From Thioflexithrix psekupsensis (GTDB lineage: Bacteria > Pseudomonadota > Gammaproteobacteria > Beggiatoales > Beggiatoaceae): a stretch of 64,000 nucleotides of DNA. A program made the position numbers and the translations under genes. Shown piece by piece: positions 47,021 to 57,806 of the stretch; the first letter of the stretch is position 1; every line of letters begins with the position of its first letter. The DNA lies in contig NZ_MSLT01000023.1 in assembly GCF_002149925.1 (NCBI RefSeq), forward strand, positions 744,001 through 808,000, read 5' to 3'. The notes beneath the pieces were generated by a model. That model was not told the DNA's origin. It worked only from the letters and a program-made list of their open reading frames with translations, and did not search any database.

Positions 47021-47389
47021 AACCGTCCAATCGTAAAAAATACCCGCTCATTTTTGCCGTCCTCGCCAAAGGTGTCAAAAAAACCATCAGACCGCTTTTG
47101 GGGTAAAATCCCACTATTTTACTATGGTTTAAAAAATCCAATTCTTAAAAAAACTTTTAAATTCAAAATATTAGAAGTAAAAATTTCAGGTCATAAGCGC
47201 ACCGAATTTTGCGTATTTTCAGTCAATAGCCTGATGAAGATTCGACACCTCCCCCCCCCAAGAAGACGGTAGAACAATATCAGGGGGAATCGTTGCACAA
47301 TGCGTTCACGTGATTTGTACACTCAAAACTTGATTTTTATTTATTTATGAGTTATTCCATTAATGGAAAAGTTAATCGGTAGGGGAAAA
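47021..47389. other. Intergenic stretch, no gene seen
   Basis: About 370 bp with no coding region, terminator or clear promoter that I can support. Confidence 0.5.
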
Positions 47390-47677
47390 ATGATGAAAAG
47401 TTTATTTATGTTGATTGCATATAGCTTATTGGGATGTAGTTTTTCCATTGCCCAACTGCCCATGACGGGACAAGAAAGTCAACCCGTGCAAGTGCTTGAA
47501 ATGTTAAAGCAATTAGAATTATCCCAGTTGGTAGAAGTGAAAGTAAAAACCCAGCGTCACCCTTCAAACCTCGATGCCTGTCAACAGGAGGCAGGGGAGT
47601 CGCCGTCTACGGAGTCAGAAACAGTGACGTGTCAGCTTCCTATTGAATCGGCATTTAAGCACAGTTCTATGCGTTAA
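47390..47677 (+). CDS. Small secreted protein with TonB-receptor-like N-terminal motif
   Basis: A 95-residue protein from ATG 47390, preceded by AGGGGAAAA. The N-terminus has a Lys and a hydrophobic helix with Leu-Gly-Cys-Ser, so it may be a lipoprotein or be cleaved by signal peptidase I. The segment MLKQLELSQLVEVKVKTQ resembles the short pre-plug motif of TonB receptors (compare SLDELLNVPIVTAS in the receptor at 36893). Two cysteines and a polar acidic tail follow. The function is unknown. Confidence 0.55.
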   Translation: MMKSLFMLIAYSLLGCSFSIAQLPMTGQESQPVQVLEMLKQLELSQLVEVKVKTQRHPSNLDACQQEAGESPSTESETVTCQLPIESAFKHSSMR

Positions 47678-47805
47678 ATCATGCTAATCATGAAAAATAA
47701 TTAACACTGTGCTTATCTGTTTATTAAAGAAAAATAGAGCAAATAATGTCTGTCTACGGCAGGGATCATTATGGCTTTTTTTTCCTGCCGTATTAATGGG
47801 TTGTT

Positions 47806-49515
47806 TTATGAAAGTAAAGCGCGTGTTTTCTCTTGATTTGAACTGACCAATTGAGTCAATCGTTTTTCCTTATCAGGAGTGAGCAATTTTAATTCCAAAA
47901 CCTTACCCAATCGCGCCATTAAAAATAAATATTCCGTCTGAGGAGCTAAAAAGCTCATCCATTTTTCCGCCTCTTCAGGATAAATGCGAATTCCATTGAT
48001 CGCTAATAATTCGTCTCCCGCATTTAAGCCACTGTTCCACGCCCACGCATTGCGCTGCACCGTTTTAAGCATTAATCGCCCATTGACCGCTTCTATTTTA
48101 CAGCCTAAATCCAGTTCTTTGGCTTCTTCCCATTGTGCCGCAATAGCCATGATTTGGTAAAAGCTGAGAAAATCAATATCGTCTGTACCATAAATCCAAT
48201 TCGTGATTTTTTGACGCATATTCGCATCGGTTAAATCTTCAATAATGGCTAATACTTCCTCACTGTCCATTCCCTGTTCAGGATTATCACAATAACGTTG
48301 CCATAAACGCAAAATAAAATCATCAATACGATGCCCATAAGTCAATAAAACACAATGCAATGCACTAAACAATAAGCCCCCTTTTAAATAATAACTTACC
48401 GTAATATTTGCAGTATTTTCCTCAGGGCGATAAAATTTAATCCACGCATCATAAGAACTTTCTGCTAATGACTGCACATTGCGCCCATAAGTCGCATAAT
48501 AACGCTGTAAATTGTCTTTTTGTATCTCCAAATATTCCTCTATACTACACAACCCCGAACGCAGCACAAATAAATCATCCATAAAGCTGGTTAAACCTTC
48601 GGCTAACCATAACATATCGGTATAATTTTCTTGTTGATAATCAAAAGGGCCTAATGCGCGAGGACGAATTCTTTTCACATTCCACGTATGAAAATATTCA
48701 TGTGCCACTAAACCTAACCAACGCACATATTCTTTTCTGTTTAATAAAGTGCGACCATCAAATTGCAACACTGTAGATTGCGCATGTTCTAAACCACCAA
48801 ATAAAGCAGGTACAAAATGCACAATAAAAACATAGTGAGAATAAGGCGGATCAGACATTAACGCCAATTCCGTTTTCACTAAGGTTTCTATATCTGCAAT
48901 TAAGGTGTTAATGGGTAAAAAAGATTTACCATAAATAGCCACTTCATGGGTTTTATCTTTTACCTTAAACGTTTCACAAAAATGATTGCCTAATTCTAAG
49001 GGAGAATCAAGCAATTCATCATAATCTTTTGCGCTAAAACACCATTGATTATTTTCTTTATATTTCAGCGTTAAAGCAGTAGATATTGTTTTCCAATGTT
49101 CGGGACAATCAAGGTGTAAATGAATAGAGCTAACCGATTGATTTAACACACCAATCCATAATGTTGGCCCATGTAAAAACGCATGTTCGCTGTCCACATG
49201 AGAAGTTCTCACGGTTAATTCATGACAATACACTTCATAAGATAACTGAATCGATTGAACATTTCCCCACTCCCAATGCACGCGCCATTGGGATTTATTG
49301 GTTTTCTCTACCATTAAAGCATTACGATCTTGATCATAGCCTTTCATCACCGCAATATGCCGACTATATTCCCGCACTAAATAAGACCCCGGTGACCAGA
49401 CAGGCAAAAAAATATCAAGATAATTCTGTTTCTCCTCAAAATCGGAAAGAAAAACATCAACAGTGACTAAATGCGTGTGCGGTTGTTTTAACTGCGCGAA
49501 ATAATTTATTTGCAT
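47806..49515 (-). CDS. M61-family metallopeptidase with PDZ domain
   Basis: A 569-residue protein (from ATG 49515; a GTG at 49530 adds five residues). The N-terminal beta domain leads to the zinc site H272-E-Y-F-H276 followed by TWNVKR and E-G-L-T-S-F. A PDZ domain (~460-530, GLNAGDELLAINGIRI) is near the C-terminus. M61 enzymes are glycyl aminopeptidases. There is no signal peptide, so a cytoplasmic location is likely. It starts about 45 bp downstream of the 49566 stop on the same strand and may be cotranscribed with the ferredoxin gene. Confidence 0.9.
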   Translation of the reverse strand: MQINYFAQLKQPHTHLVTVDVFLSDFEEKQNYLDIFLPVWSPGSYLVREYSRHIAVMKGYDQDRNALMVEKTNKSQWRVHWEWGNVQSIQLSYEVYCHELTVRTSHVDSEHAFLHGPTLWIGVLNQSVSSIHLHLDCPEHWKTISTALTLKYKENNQWCFSAKDYDELLDSPLELGNHFCETFKVKDKTHEVAIYGKSFLPINTLIADIETLVKTELALMSDPPYSHYVFIVHFVPALFGGLEHAQSTVLQFDGRTLLNRKEYVRWLGLVAHEYFHTWNVKRIRPRALGPFDYQQENYTDMLWLAEGLTSFMDDLFVLRSGLCSIEEYLEIQKDNLQRYYATYGRNVQSLAESSYDAWIKFYRPEENTANITVSYYLKGGLLFSALHCVLLTYGHRIDDFILRLWQRYCDNPEQGMDSEEVLAIIEDLTDANMRQKITNWIYGTDDIDFLSFYQIMAIAAQWEEAKELDLGCKIEAVNGRLMLKTVQRNAWAWNSGLNAGDELLAINGIRIYPEEAEKWMSFLAPQTEYLFLMARLGKVLELKLLTPDKEKRLTQLVSSNQEKTRALLS

Positions 49516-49565
49516 GAGATAATAAGCCACTCAATAGAAGATAAATCAAGAAAAAAGAAATCTTT

Positions 49566-51200
49566 TTAAGCCTGTTCATTAAACATGACTTTAACACGAC
49601 AATTTTCACACATTTGCAATTTTCTAATCCCATCGCCTTGAAACATCCAATGATCTTTCAATTTACTCTGCATTCGATTGATCATTAATTGGGTGGCGAA
49701 CGGTTTACCGCAGTCAATGCAGTGAAACGGTTGAGTTTCATTTATGATACGTGGAGTCATACGCAATTCGGAGGAAAACAGGTAACGCGCCGATAGCGTA
49801 ATCGCTTCTTCGGGACAACTGGCTTGACACAATCCACACTGCACACAAGCCGATTCGTTAAACTTTAACAGCGGCACTTCCCCCCCGTCTGACAACGCCG
49901 CACAAGGACACTGTGACACGCAAGCCATGCACAAAGTACAACGCAGCACATCCACTTGAATTTCACCAAAAGGCGCGCCCTGCGGTAATGCCACTTCAGA
50001 CGGATGCTGTTTTGCCTGTTGATATAAATGGGTAATGGCGAGACGTAATAAAGTACGTTTTTCATTTAAACCCGCATAGGTCACTCGCTTAATGTTAGGC
50101 AAAATAACAGGCTCTTGTAAATGGGTAGATAATTGCATTAAATCATTTTGCCATAGTTGTAATTTTACCATGGCGACAGGATAACCCATTGCTGTTAATA
50201 AAGGTTGAATATAACTGCATTGTTTATTTAAAACATCAATAACCATCGGTGTGGTTTGATCATCACTCAGTAAAATAATTTGCTGCGCCCCATAAGCTAA
50301 AGTAGACAGCATTAAATCAATGCCCACCGAGCCAATTTCAGCCACCGCAAAAGGTAAAAAATAAGGCGGTAATAAATTAGTTAATTCTGCCATTGATTCG
50401 GCTTTATCTCGGCTGTAAAAAATAACACGGGCTTGTTCTCCACCGTGTTCAAAAAAAGTGCTTAATAATTGACGTAACTGATTTAATGTATCGGCTAAAG
50501 AAGGGTAATTATAAGTTAATGCGCCTGTGGGACATACGCTGGTACAACTGCCAGCACCTTGACATAAATGCGGATTCACCGCAATGTGTTCACCTTGCGA
50601 TTGAATCGCCTCCGTTGGGCAAGCCGTTAAACACAAGGTACAGCCCACTTGACCGCTGCGGCCGTGGGCGCAAATATTGGGATCGTAATTGAAAAATTTG
50701 GGTTTATCGAATTGTCCCATCATATCGGGCAATTCTTGCAATAAAGCAGCAACAATCGCCTCATTGCCATTAGGCGCGTAATAACCCACGGGGAAAATTT
50801 CTTGTTTTAAATGAGGAGGCTCTGTTAAGTCTAAAATAAGATCAATAAATTCATGATGTCCGTTAAATAAAATGGCAGGATTATAGGCTTGATTATTTAC
50901 CATGAGTTCAACATAATAATGACCTAAATAACCAGAAATTTTCTGTACTTTTCCACGAGTCATAGGAATCGCAGACATTTGCACATAATCATTAGGAGAA
51001 TGCTCAGGTAAAATGATAGCGCATTCCAAATAAAGACTAAGCTGTTTTGCCAATGGAATCGCTTGATCGACTGTACCAATAATCAGTAATTTACCACTCG
51101 ATTGATACGAAACCAATGAGGTAGCCGTAGGAATAAAGGCCTGACTGGCTTTTAAAGCGGCCGTACGCGCCTGTGATAAAGTAGAAGAATCAATCGTCAT
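49566..51200 (-). CDS. Multi-[4Fe-4S] ferredoxin of the formate dehydrogenase-associated type
   Basis: A 544-residue protein. It has two ferredoxin-type pairs: ICAHGRSGQVGCTLCLTACP with CQGAGSCTSVCP near residues 175-225, and CTLCMACVSQCP with CVQCGLCQASCP near 420-465. A final Cys-rich region (HCIDCG, then MCENCR) closes it. The N-terminal ~160 residues are a nucleotide-binding-like domain (LLIIGTVDQAIPLAKQL). I recall such proteins clustering with fdhD and formate dehydrogenase accessory genes; together with moaA and fdhD here that supports an electron-transfer or maturation role. Confidence 0.8.
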   Translation of the reverse strand: MTIDSSTLSQARTAALKASQAFIPTATSLVSYQSSGKLLIIGTVDQAIPLAKQLSLYLECAIILPEHSPNDYVQMSAIPMTRGKVQKISGYLGHYYVELMVNNQAYNPAILFNGHHEFIDLILDLTEPPHLKQEIFPVGYYAPNGNEAIVAALLQELPDMMGQFDKPKFFNYDPNICAHGRSGQVGCTLCLTACPTEAIQSQGEHIAVNPHLCQGAGSCTSVCPTGALTYNYPSLADTLNQLRQLLSTFFEHGGEQARVIFYSRDKAESMAELTNLLPPYFLPFAVAEIGSVGIDLMLSTLAYGAQQIILLSDDQTTPMVIDVLNKQCSYIQPLLTAMGYPVAMVKLQLWQNDLMQLSTHLQEPVILPNIKRVTYAGLNEKRTLLRLAITHLYQQAKQHPSEVALPQGAPFGEIQVDVLRCTLCMACVSQCPCAALSDGGEVPLLKFNESACVQCGLCQASCPEEAITLSARYLFSSELRMTPRIINETQPFHCIDCGKPFATQLMINRMQSKLKDHWMFQGDGIRKLQMCENCRVKVMFNEQA

Positions 51201-51388
51201 GGTTTAAATTTACTCCTTTTATTGGTGGCAATGGAACGGCTATTGTAGCCATTAAATTCACGTAAAATCAATCCTAAAAAATAGGTGGAAATTTGTCATT
51301 CAAACTAAAAATATCTGAGTAAACCCCTTTACTCATTCGTAAAAAGTTTACATAATAAATCTTCTTCATTAAGCCACTTGATTAAAAA

Positions 51389-53668
51389 ATGAACACAAAA
51401 AATCATTCGATTAAAAACAAAATTCTGATTGTCGATGATCAACAAGTTAACTTACGGGTGCTGAGTTCCCTATTAACATCGCAAAATTACCACGTTATTA
51501 CAGCCTGTTCTGGGCGCGATGCGATGACTTTGTTACATCAACAATCGGTTGATTTAATTTTATTAGATGTCATTATGCCAGAAATGGATGGTTATGACAT
51601 TTGTCGCTATTTAAAAAGCAGTTTAAAAACTAAAAATATTCCGATTTTATTTTTAAGCGGATTAAGTGATGCCGATGATAAAATAAAAGCCTTTTCTTTA
51701 GGGGCTGTTGATTTTATTACCAAACCCTTTCAAGCTGAAGAAGTATTAAGTCGTATTGAATTGCATTTACGAATCAATCAATTACAACACCAATTAGCCG
51801 ATCAAAATCAACAATTACAACAAGAAATCTTTAAACAACAACAAGTCACCGCGGCTTTAGAAGAAAGTCAACGTGCCATGAAAACCTTATTGTCCAATTT
51901 ACCGGGCATTGCTTATCGCTGCCAAAACAATTCTCGCTGGACAATGGAATATGTCAGTGAAGGTTGTTTAGAAATGACAGGTTATCCGCCAGAGGCTTTT
52001 ATACGAGATAAAGAATTGTCATTTTCTCAAATTATTCATCCTGATGATTTGCAAATAAGATGGGAAATTACTCAAGAAAAATTAGCCACAAAACAAGCCT
52101 TTCAATTAACTTATCGCGTTTTAACCAAAGAAGGACAAGAAAAATGGTTGTGGGAACAAGGGCGAGGCGTTTACGATAAAGAGCAGCAATTGGTGGCATT
52201 AGAAGGATTTATTCAAGACATCACAGAACGCCGCCAGGCGGATTTAGCGTTGCAAGCTGCTAAATTGCAAGCCGAAGCGGCAAATCACGCCAAGAGTGCG
52301 TTTTTAGCCAATATGAGTCATGAATTTCGCACGCCTTTGAACGGCATTTTAGGCTATACGCAAATTCTTGCTCATGACGACAATTTAACTACGGAACAAA
52401 AACAAGGGATTGAAATTATCGAGAAAAGCGGACAACATTTGTTGACATTAATTAATGATATTCTCGATATTTCTCGTTTAGAAACGGGAAGAATTACTTT
52501 AAATCCCAAAGAATGTCGTTTAATTGATTTATTGCGTGAATTAGCAGATTTATTTAATTTGCAAGCCACAGAAAAAAATATTGCTTTTATTTATCAAAAA
52601 TCGCCAGATATTGCTTTTCCTTCCGAAGTGATGGCTGATGCTAAACGATTGCGCCAAATTTTGTTAAATTTATTGGGAAATGCCATTAAATTTACTAAAA
52701 AAGGAACGATAAAATTCACAGTTTATTATTATGCTCAACATTATTTTACTTTTCAAATTCAAGATACGGGTTGTGGTATTGCCAGTGATCAATTAGAACA
52801 TTTATTTACTCCTTTCCAACAAGATACGCAGCAAGGTGGCACGGGTTTAGGTTTAGCCATTAGTCAGCGTTTAGTGAAAATGATGGGGGGAGAATTGCAA
52901 GTTAAAAGTGAATTAAATCAAGGCAGTGAATTTTGGTTTACCATTCGTTTGCCTGTGCTTAAATTGGATCATTCTTTTTCACCTAAAAATCAATTTATAC
53001 CTCAAGTGACTCACTATGTTTTCTTAGAAAAAAATCGGCAACAACCTTTTAAATTATTGATTATTGATCATCATGCTGATCTTCATCAACAAATTACTGT
53101 TTTACTCAGTGCATTAGGTTTTAAATTAAATCTGGCTAATAACTTACAATTAGCAATTTATCGCCTTGCTGTTTGGCAGCCTGATCTTATTTTTCTCGAC
53201 CAGCCATTGTTAAATGATGCTCAATTTGATTCGTTCAAACAATATTTAGTACAGCACCCTGTCCCCTTGCTCTTAATGCAAGTGAGAGAAAAAATGGAGC
53301 CTCTTTCTACTGAATTAACTATCGCAGGAATTTTAGAAAAACCTTTAGATAAGGCTGGTTTAATAGAGTTATTGCCAAACTTACTTCCTTTAACTTGGCA
53401 ATATGAATCAGGGGAAAATTCGACGATTTCTAAGGCTACTTTATTATCTCCTGATTTTGATCAATTAAAGCGTTTACACCAATTAGCGGTCATGGGAAAT
53501 ATTCGCGCTTTATTAAACGCAACAGAAAAATTAAAACAAGATCATTCTGATTATGTGGCTTTTTGTAACCAAGTACAGCAATTAGCCAGTTCTTTTGACA
53601 TGGAACGCTTGCAAGAATTTTTAGAAAACTTATTAAAATTAACTCCCGTAGATTCGACTAAAAATTAG
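51389..53668 (+). CDS. REC-PAS-HisKA-HATPase hybrid kinase, copy 1
   Basis: A 759-residue soluble kinase with no membrane span. The N-terminal receiver has acceptor D60 (ILLDVIMPEMDG). A coiled coil and PAS domain (~165-285, LPGIAYRCQNN, ending with a PAC RRQ) follow. HisKA has H311 (SHEFRTP), and the ATPase has intact N, G1 and G2 boxes. A C-terminal receiver-like domain (~560-680) keeps an Asp in PDLIFLDQPLL but has HH in the acidic pocket (IIDHHADL) rather than DD. A helical tail follows. A close paralogue starts 42 bp downstream, so both are probably cotranscribed. Confidence 0.92.
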   Translation: MNTKNHSIKNKILIVDDQQVNLRVLSSLLTSQNYHVITACSGRDAMTLLHQQSVDLILLDVIMPEMDGYDICRYLKSSLKTKNIPILFLSGLSDADDKIKAFSLGAVDFITKPFQAEEVLSRIELHLRINQLQHQLADQNQQLQQEIFKQQQVTAALEESQRAMKTLLSNLPGIAYRCQNNSRWTMEYVSEGCLEMTGYPPEAFIRDKELSFSQIIHPDDLQIRWEITQEKLATKQAFQLTYRVLTKEGQEKWLWEQGRGVYDKEQQLVALEGFIQDITERRQADLALQAAKLQAEAANHAKSAFLANMSHEFRTPLNGILGYTQILAHDDNLTTEQKQGIEIIEKSGQHLLTLINDILDISRLETGRITLNPKECRLIDLLRELADLFNLQATEKNIAFIYQKSPDIAFPSEVMADAKRLRQILLNLLGNAIKFTKKGTIKFTVYYYAQHYFTFQIQDTGCGIASDQLEHLFTPFQQDTQQGGTGLGLAISQRLVKMMGGELQVKSELNQGSEFWFTIRLPVLKLDHSFSPKNQFIPQVTHYVFLEKNRQQPFKLLIIDHHADLHQQITVLLSALGFKLNLANNLQLAIYRLAVWQPDLIFLDQPLLNDAQFDSFKQYLVQHPVPLLLMQVREKMEPLSTELTIAGILEKPLDKAGLIELLPNLLPLTWQYESGENSTISKATLLSPDFDQLKRLHQLAVMGNIRALLNATEKLKQDHSDYVAFCNQVQQLASSFDMERLQEFLENLLKLTPVDSTKN

Positions 53669-53709
53669 AAACATATTCCGTTTTTTTTGCCAAATTAAAG
53701 GGGTGCATA

Positions 53710-56700
53710 ATGATGTCTTCTGCGACGAAAACAGTGAAAGCCCATATTCTGGTGATTGACGATAAACCGGCTAATTTAGAATTGTTGCAGCGGGTATTAG
53801 AACGGCGCGGCTTTGGAGTCACGGTGGCAAATGGACATCAAACCGCGTTTGCTTTATTAGAAAGCTGGTATCCTGATTTAATTTTATTGGATATTATGAT
53901 GCCTGATTTGGATGGTTATCAGGTGTGTGAATGGTTAAAAAATAATCCCAATACGGCTGACATTCCTGTTATTTTTTTAAGTGCATTAACGGATATGTTA
54001 GATAAAATTAAAGGTTTTTCCGCAGGGGGTGTGGATTATATCACTAAGCCGTTTCAAATCGCCGAAGTAATGGCGCGGGTAGAAACACATTTAAAAATTG
54101 CTCAATTACAGCAAAGTTTGCGCGTTCATAATCAACGCTTAGAATCTGAAATTATTCAACGAGAAAAAACAGAGCAAGCATTAGCCAAAAATCAACGTTA
54201 TTTAAGCACTTTAATTAGCAATTTACCCGGCGTGGTTTATCAGCGGTATAATGATAAACAATGGACAATGGAATTTATTAGTGAAGGCTGTTTGGCATTA
54301 ACGGGTTATTCGGCTGATGAATTTATGTCCAATTCTGAGTTTTCATTAAGCCAACTAATTCCCTCTACTTATCATGAATCATTATGGCAAACAATACAAC
54401 TTGCTTTATTAGAACATCGTCCTTTTCAATTAATGTATCCTTTACAGCACAAAGACGGTAGCCAACGCTGGTTATGGGAACAAGGACAAGGTATTTTTCA
54501 TCACAATGGTCAATTAGAAACATTAGAGGGCTTTATTCAAGACATTACTCATCAAAAACAAGCGAAAGATGCGCTCGCTCAAACGCAACAACATTTAATG
54601 ATTGCTTTAGAAACTATTCCAGATGGATTTGTTTATTATGACAGTGAGGATAAATTATTTTTTTGTAATGATCATTTTAGACGGCTTTATAAAAAAATAG
54701 AACAGCATTTGCAATCAGGAGTGAGTTTTAGCACGTTTTTACAAGCGGGATTAAATGGCAATCTTTACGAATTGGGAAATGTACCAAGCGCATTGTGGCT
54801 GCAACGTCGCTTAAATCGCCATCAACAAGGCGGCTGTTATGAACAATTGCTGTGTAGCGGACGTTGGTTAGAAATCACCGAACGGCGCACGCAAGACGGT
54901 GGATATGTTGGCTTACACAGTGACATGACTGAACGTAAAATAAATGAAAGTTATTTAAAACAATTAAATCAAAAATTATTGTTTTTTATTCATCAAACGC
55001 CATTAGCTTATATTGAATGGAATACGGAGTTATTTATTACCCATTGGAATGCTGCGGCGGAACGCATTTTTGGTTATCGCGCTGAGGAAGTGTTAAATAA
55101 ACCATTATCGAATTTTATTGTGTCATTACCTGAAAATAATTATCAAGAATCTTGTTTAATGATGAACAGTAATTGCCTTATTGTGAATCAAACGAAAGAT
55201 AATTATGAAATTATTTGTGAATGGTACAATACGCCGTTAATTGGTGAAAAAGGAGAGGTGGTTGGTTTTGCGGCTTTAGCTCAAGATGTAACTGAACGAC
55301 AACAGACCGAAAAAGCGTTAAAACAAGCAAAAGAACAAGCCGAAGTGGCTAATCGTGCTAAAACGGCTTTTTTAGCCAATATGAGTCATGAATTGCGCAC
55401 GCCATTAAATGGTGTTTTGGGTTGCGCTCAAATTTTATTACGCGATCAAACGCTCAGTGATAAACAACGTCAATCCATTGGCATTATACATCGCAGTGGC
55501 GAACATTTATTAATGCTCATTAATGATTTATTAGATTTTTCTCGCATTGAATCGGGTCGATTGCAATTAAATATTGCTTCGCTTCGTTTGGATCAATTAT
55601 TACAGGATATTGCCGACTTTTTTATCTTACGTTGTCGAGAAAAGCAGTTACAATTTCAATATAACGCAAATGCCATATTAAAACGGGAATTAGTGGTAGA
55701 AGCAGATGCTAGGCGATTGCGGCAAATTTTAATAAATTTATTAAGTAATGCGGTCAAATTTACAGAAAAAGGTCAAATTGGGTTAAATGTAAATTATCAC
55801 GAGGGCTTATTTCATTTTAATATTGCTGATACGGGATGCGGAATGGAGGCTGAATTTTTGCGGCGCATTTTTTCTTCTTTTCAACGCGGACAGCATCATT
55901 TGGAAGGGGCTGGTTTAGGTTTGGCTATTTCCCATCGTTTAGTTGATTTAATGGGCGGAGAATTGCGGGTAGAAACGCAAGTGGAACAGGGAACGAGATT
56001 TCATTTTGCGCTGGCTTTACCTATTATTCAAAGTGGATTTAATAGCAGTGCTAAGATTATAGGTTATGTTCACCCCCATGAAAAACCAATTCATATATTA
56101 ATTATTACCGATAATGTGGATATTCACAAACAATTATATAATTTATTGCGCCCTTTAGGGTTTAAATTAGAACAAGCCAACAGTGGGCGAGAAGGTTTAA
56201 TTAAAGCTGAACAATTTTTACCTGATGTTATTTTAATGAACAGCCATTTACCTGAAATTAGTGGTTTTCATTGCGTTCGTTATTTACGTAAAAATCCTTC
56301 TTTTTCTCAGACCGTCATTATGATGTTTTCTACGGTAAGTTTAGAGGAAAATGAAGAGATGGCTTCAAAAGCCTTAGCCGAAGGATGCACTTGTTTTTTA
56401 AAAGAAATTACTGGAGAAGGTATCTTACTGGATGCGTTAGCGGAGTATTGTGATTTAACGTGGCAATTTTTTGAACCTTCACCCCTTTCATTCGCACAAC
56501 AAGAATCGTCAGATGGTGAATTAACTTGTTTTTTACCCGTCGCAGTGTTGCAAAAATTGTTGGAGCAAGCACTTATCGGTAATATTAAAGCCATTTCTTT
56601 ACAATTAGAAACGCTATTTCCTCTTTATCCTGAATCTAATGTTTTCTTAAAACGAGTAGAAGAATTAACGCAAAATCTTCAAGTCACAAAATTAAAAAAT

Positions 56701-56742
56701 CTATTACAAAATGTTTTGGCACGAGTGGAAAAAGAAAGTTGA
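53710..56742 (+). CDS. REC-PAS-PAS-PAS-HisKA-HATPase hybrid kinase, copy 2
   Basis: A 1010-residue soluble paralogue of the upstream kinase. The receiver acceptor is D61 (ILLDIMMPDLDG). Two more PAS domains than copy 1 sit between ~290 and 530. HisKA has H560 (SHELRTP), and an intact HATPase follows. A C-terminal receiver (~790-910) has Asn where the phosphoacceptor Asp should be (PDVILMNSHLPEISG), so it should not be phosphorylated. A ~95-residue helical tail matches copy 1. AAGGGGTG precedes the start. The pair likely arose by duplication followed by PAS gain. Confidence 0.92.
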   Translation: MMSSATKTVKAHILVIDDKPANLELLQRVLERRGFGVTVANGHQTAFALLESWYPDLILLDIMMPDLDGYQVCEWLKNNPNTADIPVIFLSALTDMLDKIKGFSAGGVDYITKPFQIAEVMARVETHLKIAQLQQSLRVHNQRLESEIIQREKTEQALAKNQRYLSTLISNLPGVVYQRYNDKQWTMEFISEGCLALTGYSADEFMSNSEFSLSQLIPSTYHESLWQTIQLALLEHRPFQLMYPLQHKDGSQRWLWEQGQGIFHHNGQLETLEGFIQDITHQKQAKDALAQTQQHLMIALETIPDGFVYYDSEDKLFFCNDHFRRLYKKIEQHLQSGVSFSTFLQAGLNGNLYELGNVPSALWLQRRLNRHQQGGCYEQLLCSGRWLEITERRTQDGGYVGLHSDMTERKINESYLKQLNQKLLFFIHQTPLAYIEWNTELFITHWNAAAERIFGYRAEEVLNKPLSNFIVSLPENNYQESCLMMNSNCLIVNQTKDNYEIICEWYNTPLIGEKGEVVGFAALAQDVTERQQTEKALKQAKEQAEVANRAKTAFLANMSHELRTPLNGVLGCAQILLRDQTLSDKQRQSIGIIHRSGEHLLMLINDLLDFSRIESGRLQLNIASLRLDQLLQDIADFFILRCREKQLQFQYNANAILKRELVVEADARRLRQILINLLSNAVKFTEKGQIGLNVNYHEGLFHFNIADTGCGMEAEFLRRIFSSFQRGQHHLEGAGLGLAISHRLVDLMGGELRVETQVEQGTRFHFALALPIIQSGFNSSAKIIGYVHPHEKPIHILIITDNVDIHKQLYNLLRPLGFKLEQANSGREGLIKAEQFLPDVILMNSHLPEISGFHCVRYLRKNPSFSQTVIMMFSTVSLEENEEMASKALAEGCTCFLKEITGEGILLDALAEYCDLTWQFFEPSPLSFAQQESSDGELTCFLPVAVLQKLLEQALIGNIKAISLQLETLFPLYPESNVFLKRVEELTQNLQVTKLKNLLQNVLARVEKES

Positions 56743-56754
56743 GATACTCCCCCA

Positions 56755-56787
56755 CAAACGCCCGTGTTATCCAACAGCAGGCGTTTG
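56755..56787. terminator. Weak hairpin between convergent genes
   Basis: Perfect 8-bp arms (56755-56762 and 56780-56787), 17-nt loop, no T-run. It sits between the kinase and argB stops. Confidence 0.35.
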
Positions 56788-56815
56788 CCATTTACCACAA
56801 AATAAGCCACCACAA

Positions 56816-57709
<894 letters not shown>

Positions 57710-57742
57710 TCATATTCCTGTATGAATAATAAGGAGTCAATA

Positions 57743-57785
57743 AGAAAAAGGCTCAACTTTTCTTTTCAAGTTGAACCTTTTTTTC
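57743..57785 (-). terminator. Rho-independent terminator after the DsrE-like gene
   Basis: A GGTTCAACTT stem with one mismatch pairs across a short loop and is followed by T-runs in both directions. It separates the DsrE-like gene from argB. Confidence 0.75.
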
Positions 57786-57806
57786 TTAATCGTTTAAGCC
57801 TATTTT

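Noticed and set aside
47054-47272. 72-residue frame in the gap after the phage-tail-like gene
   Set aside because: Composition is low-complexity Lys/Pro/Ser, no ribosome site and no recognised family.
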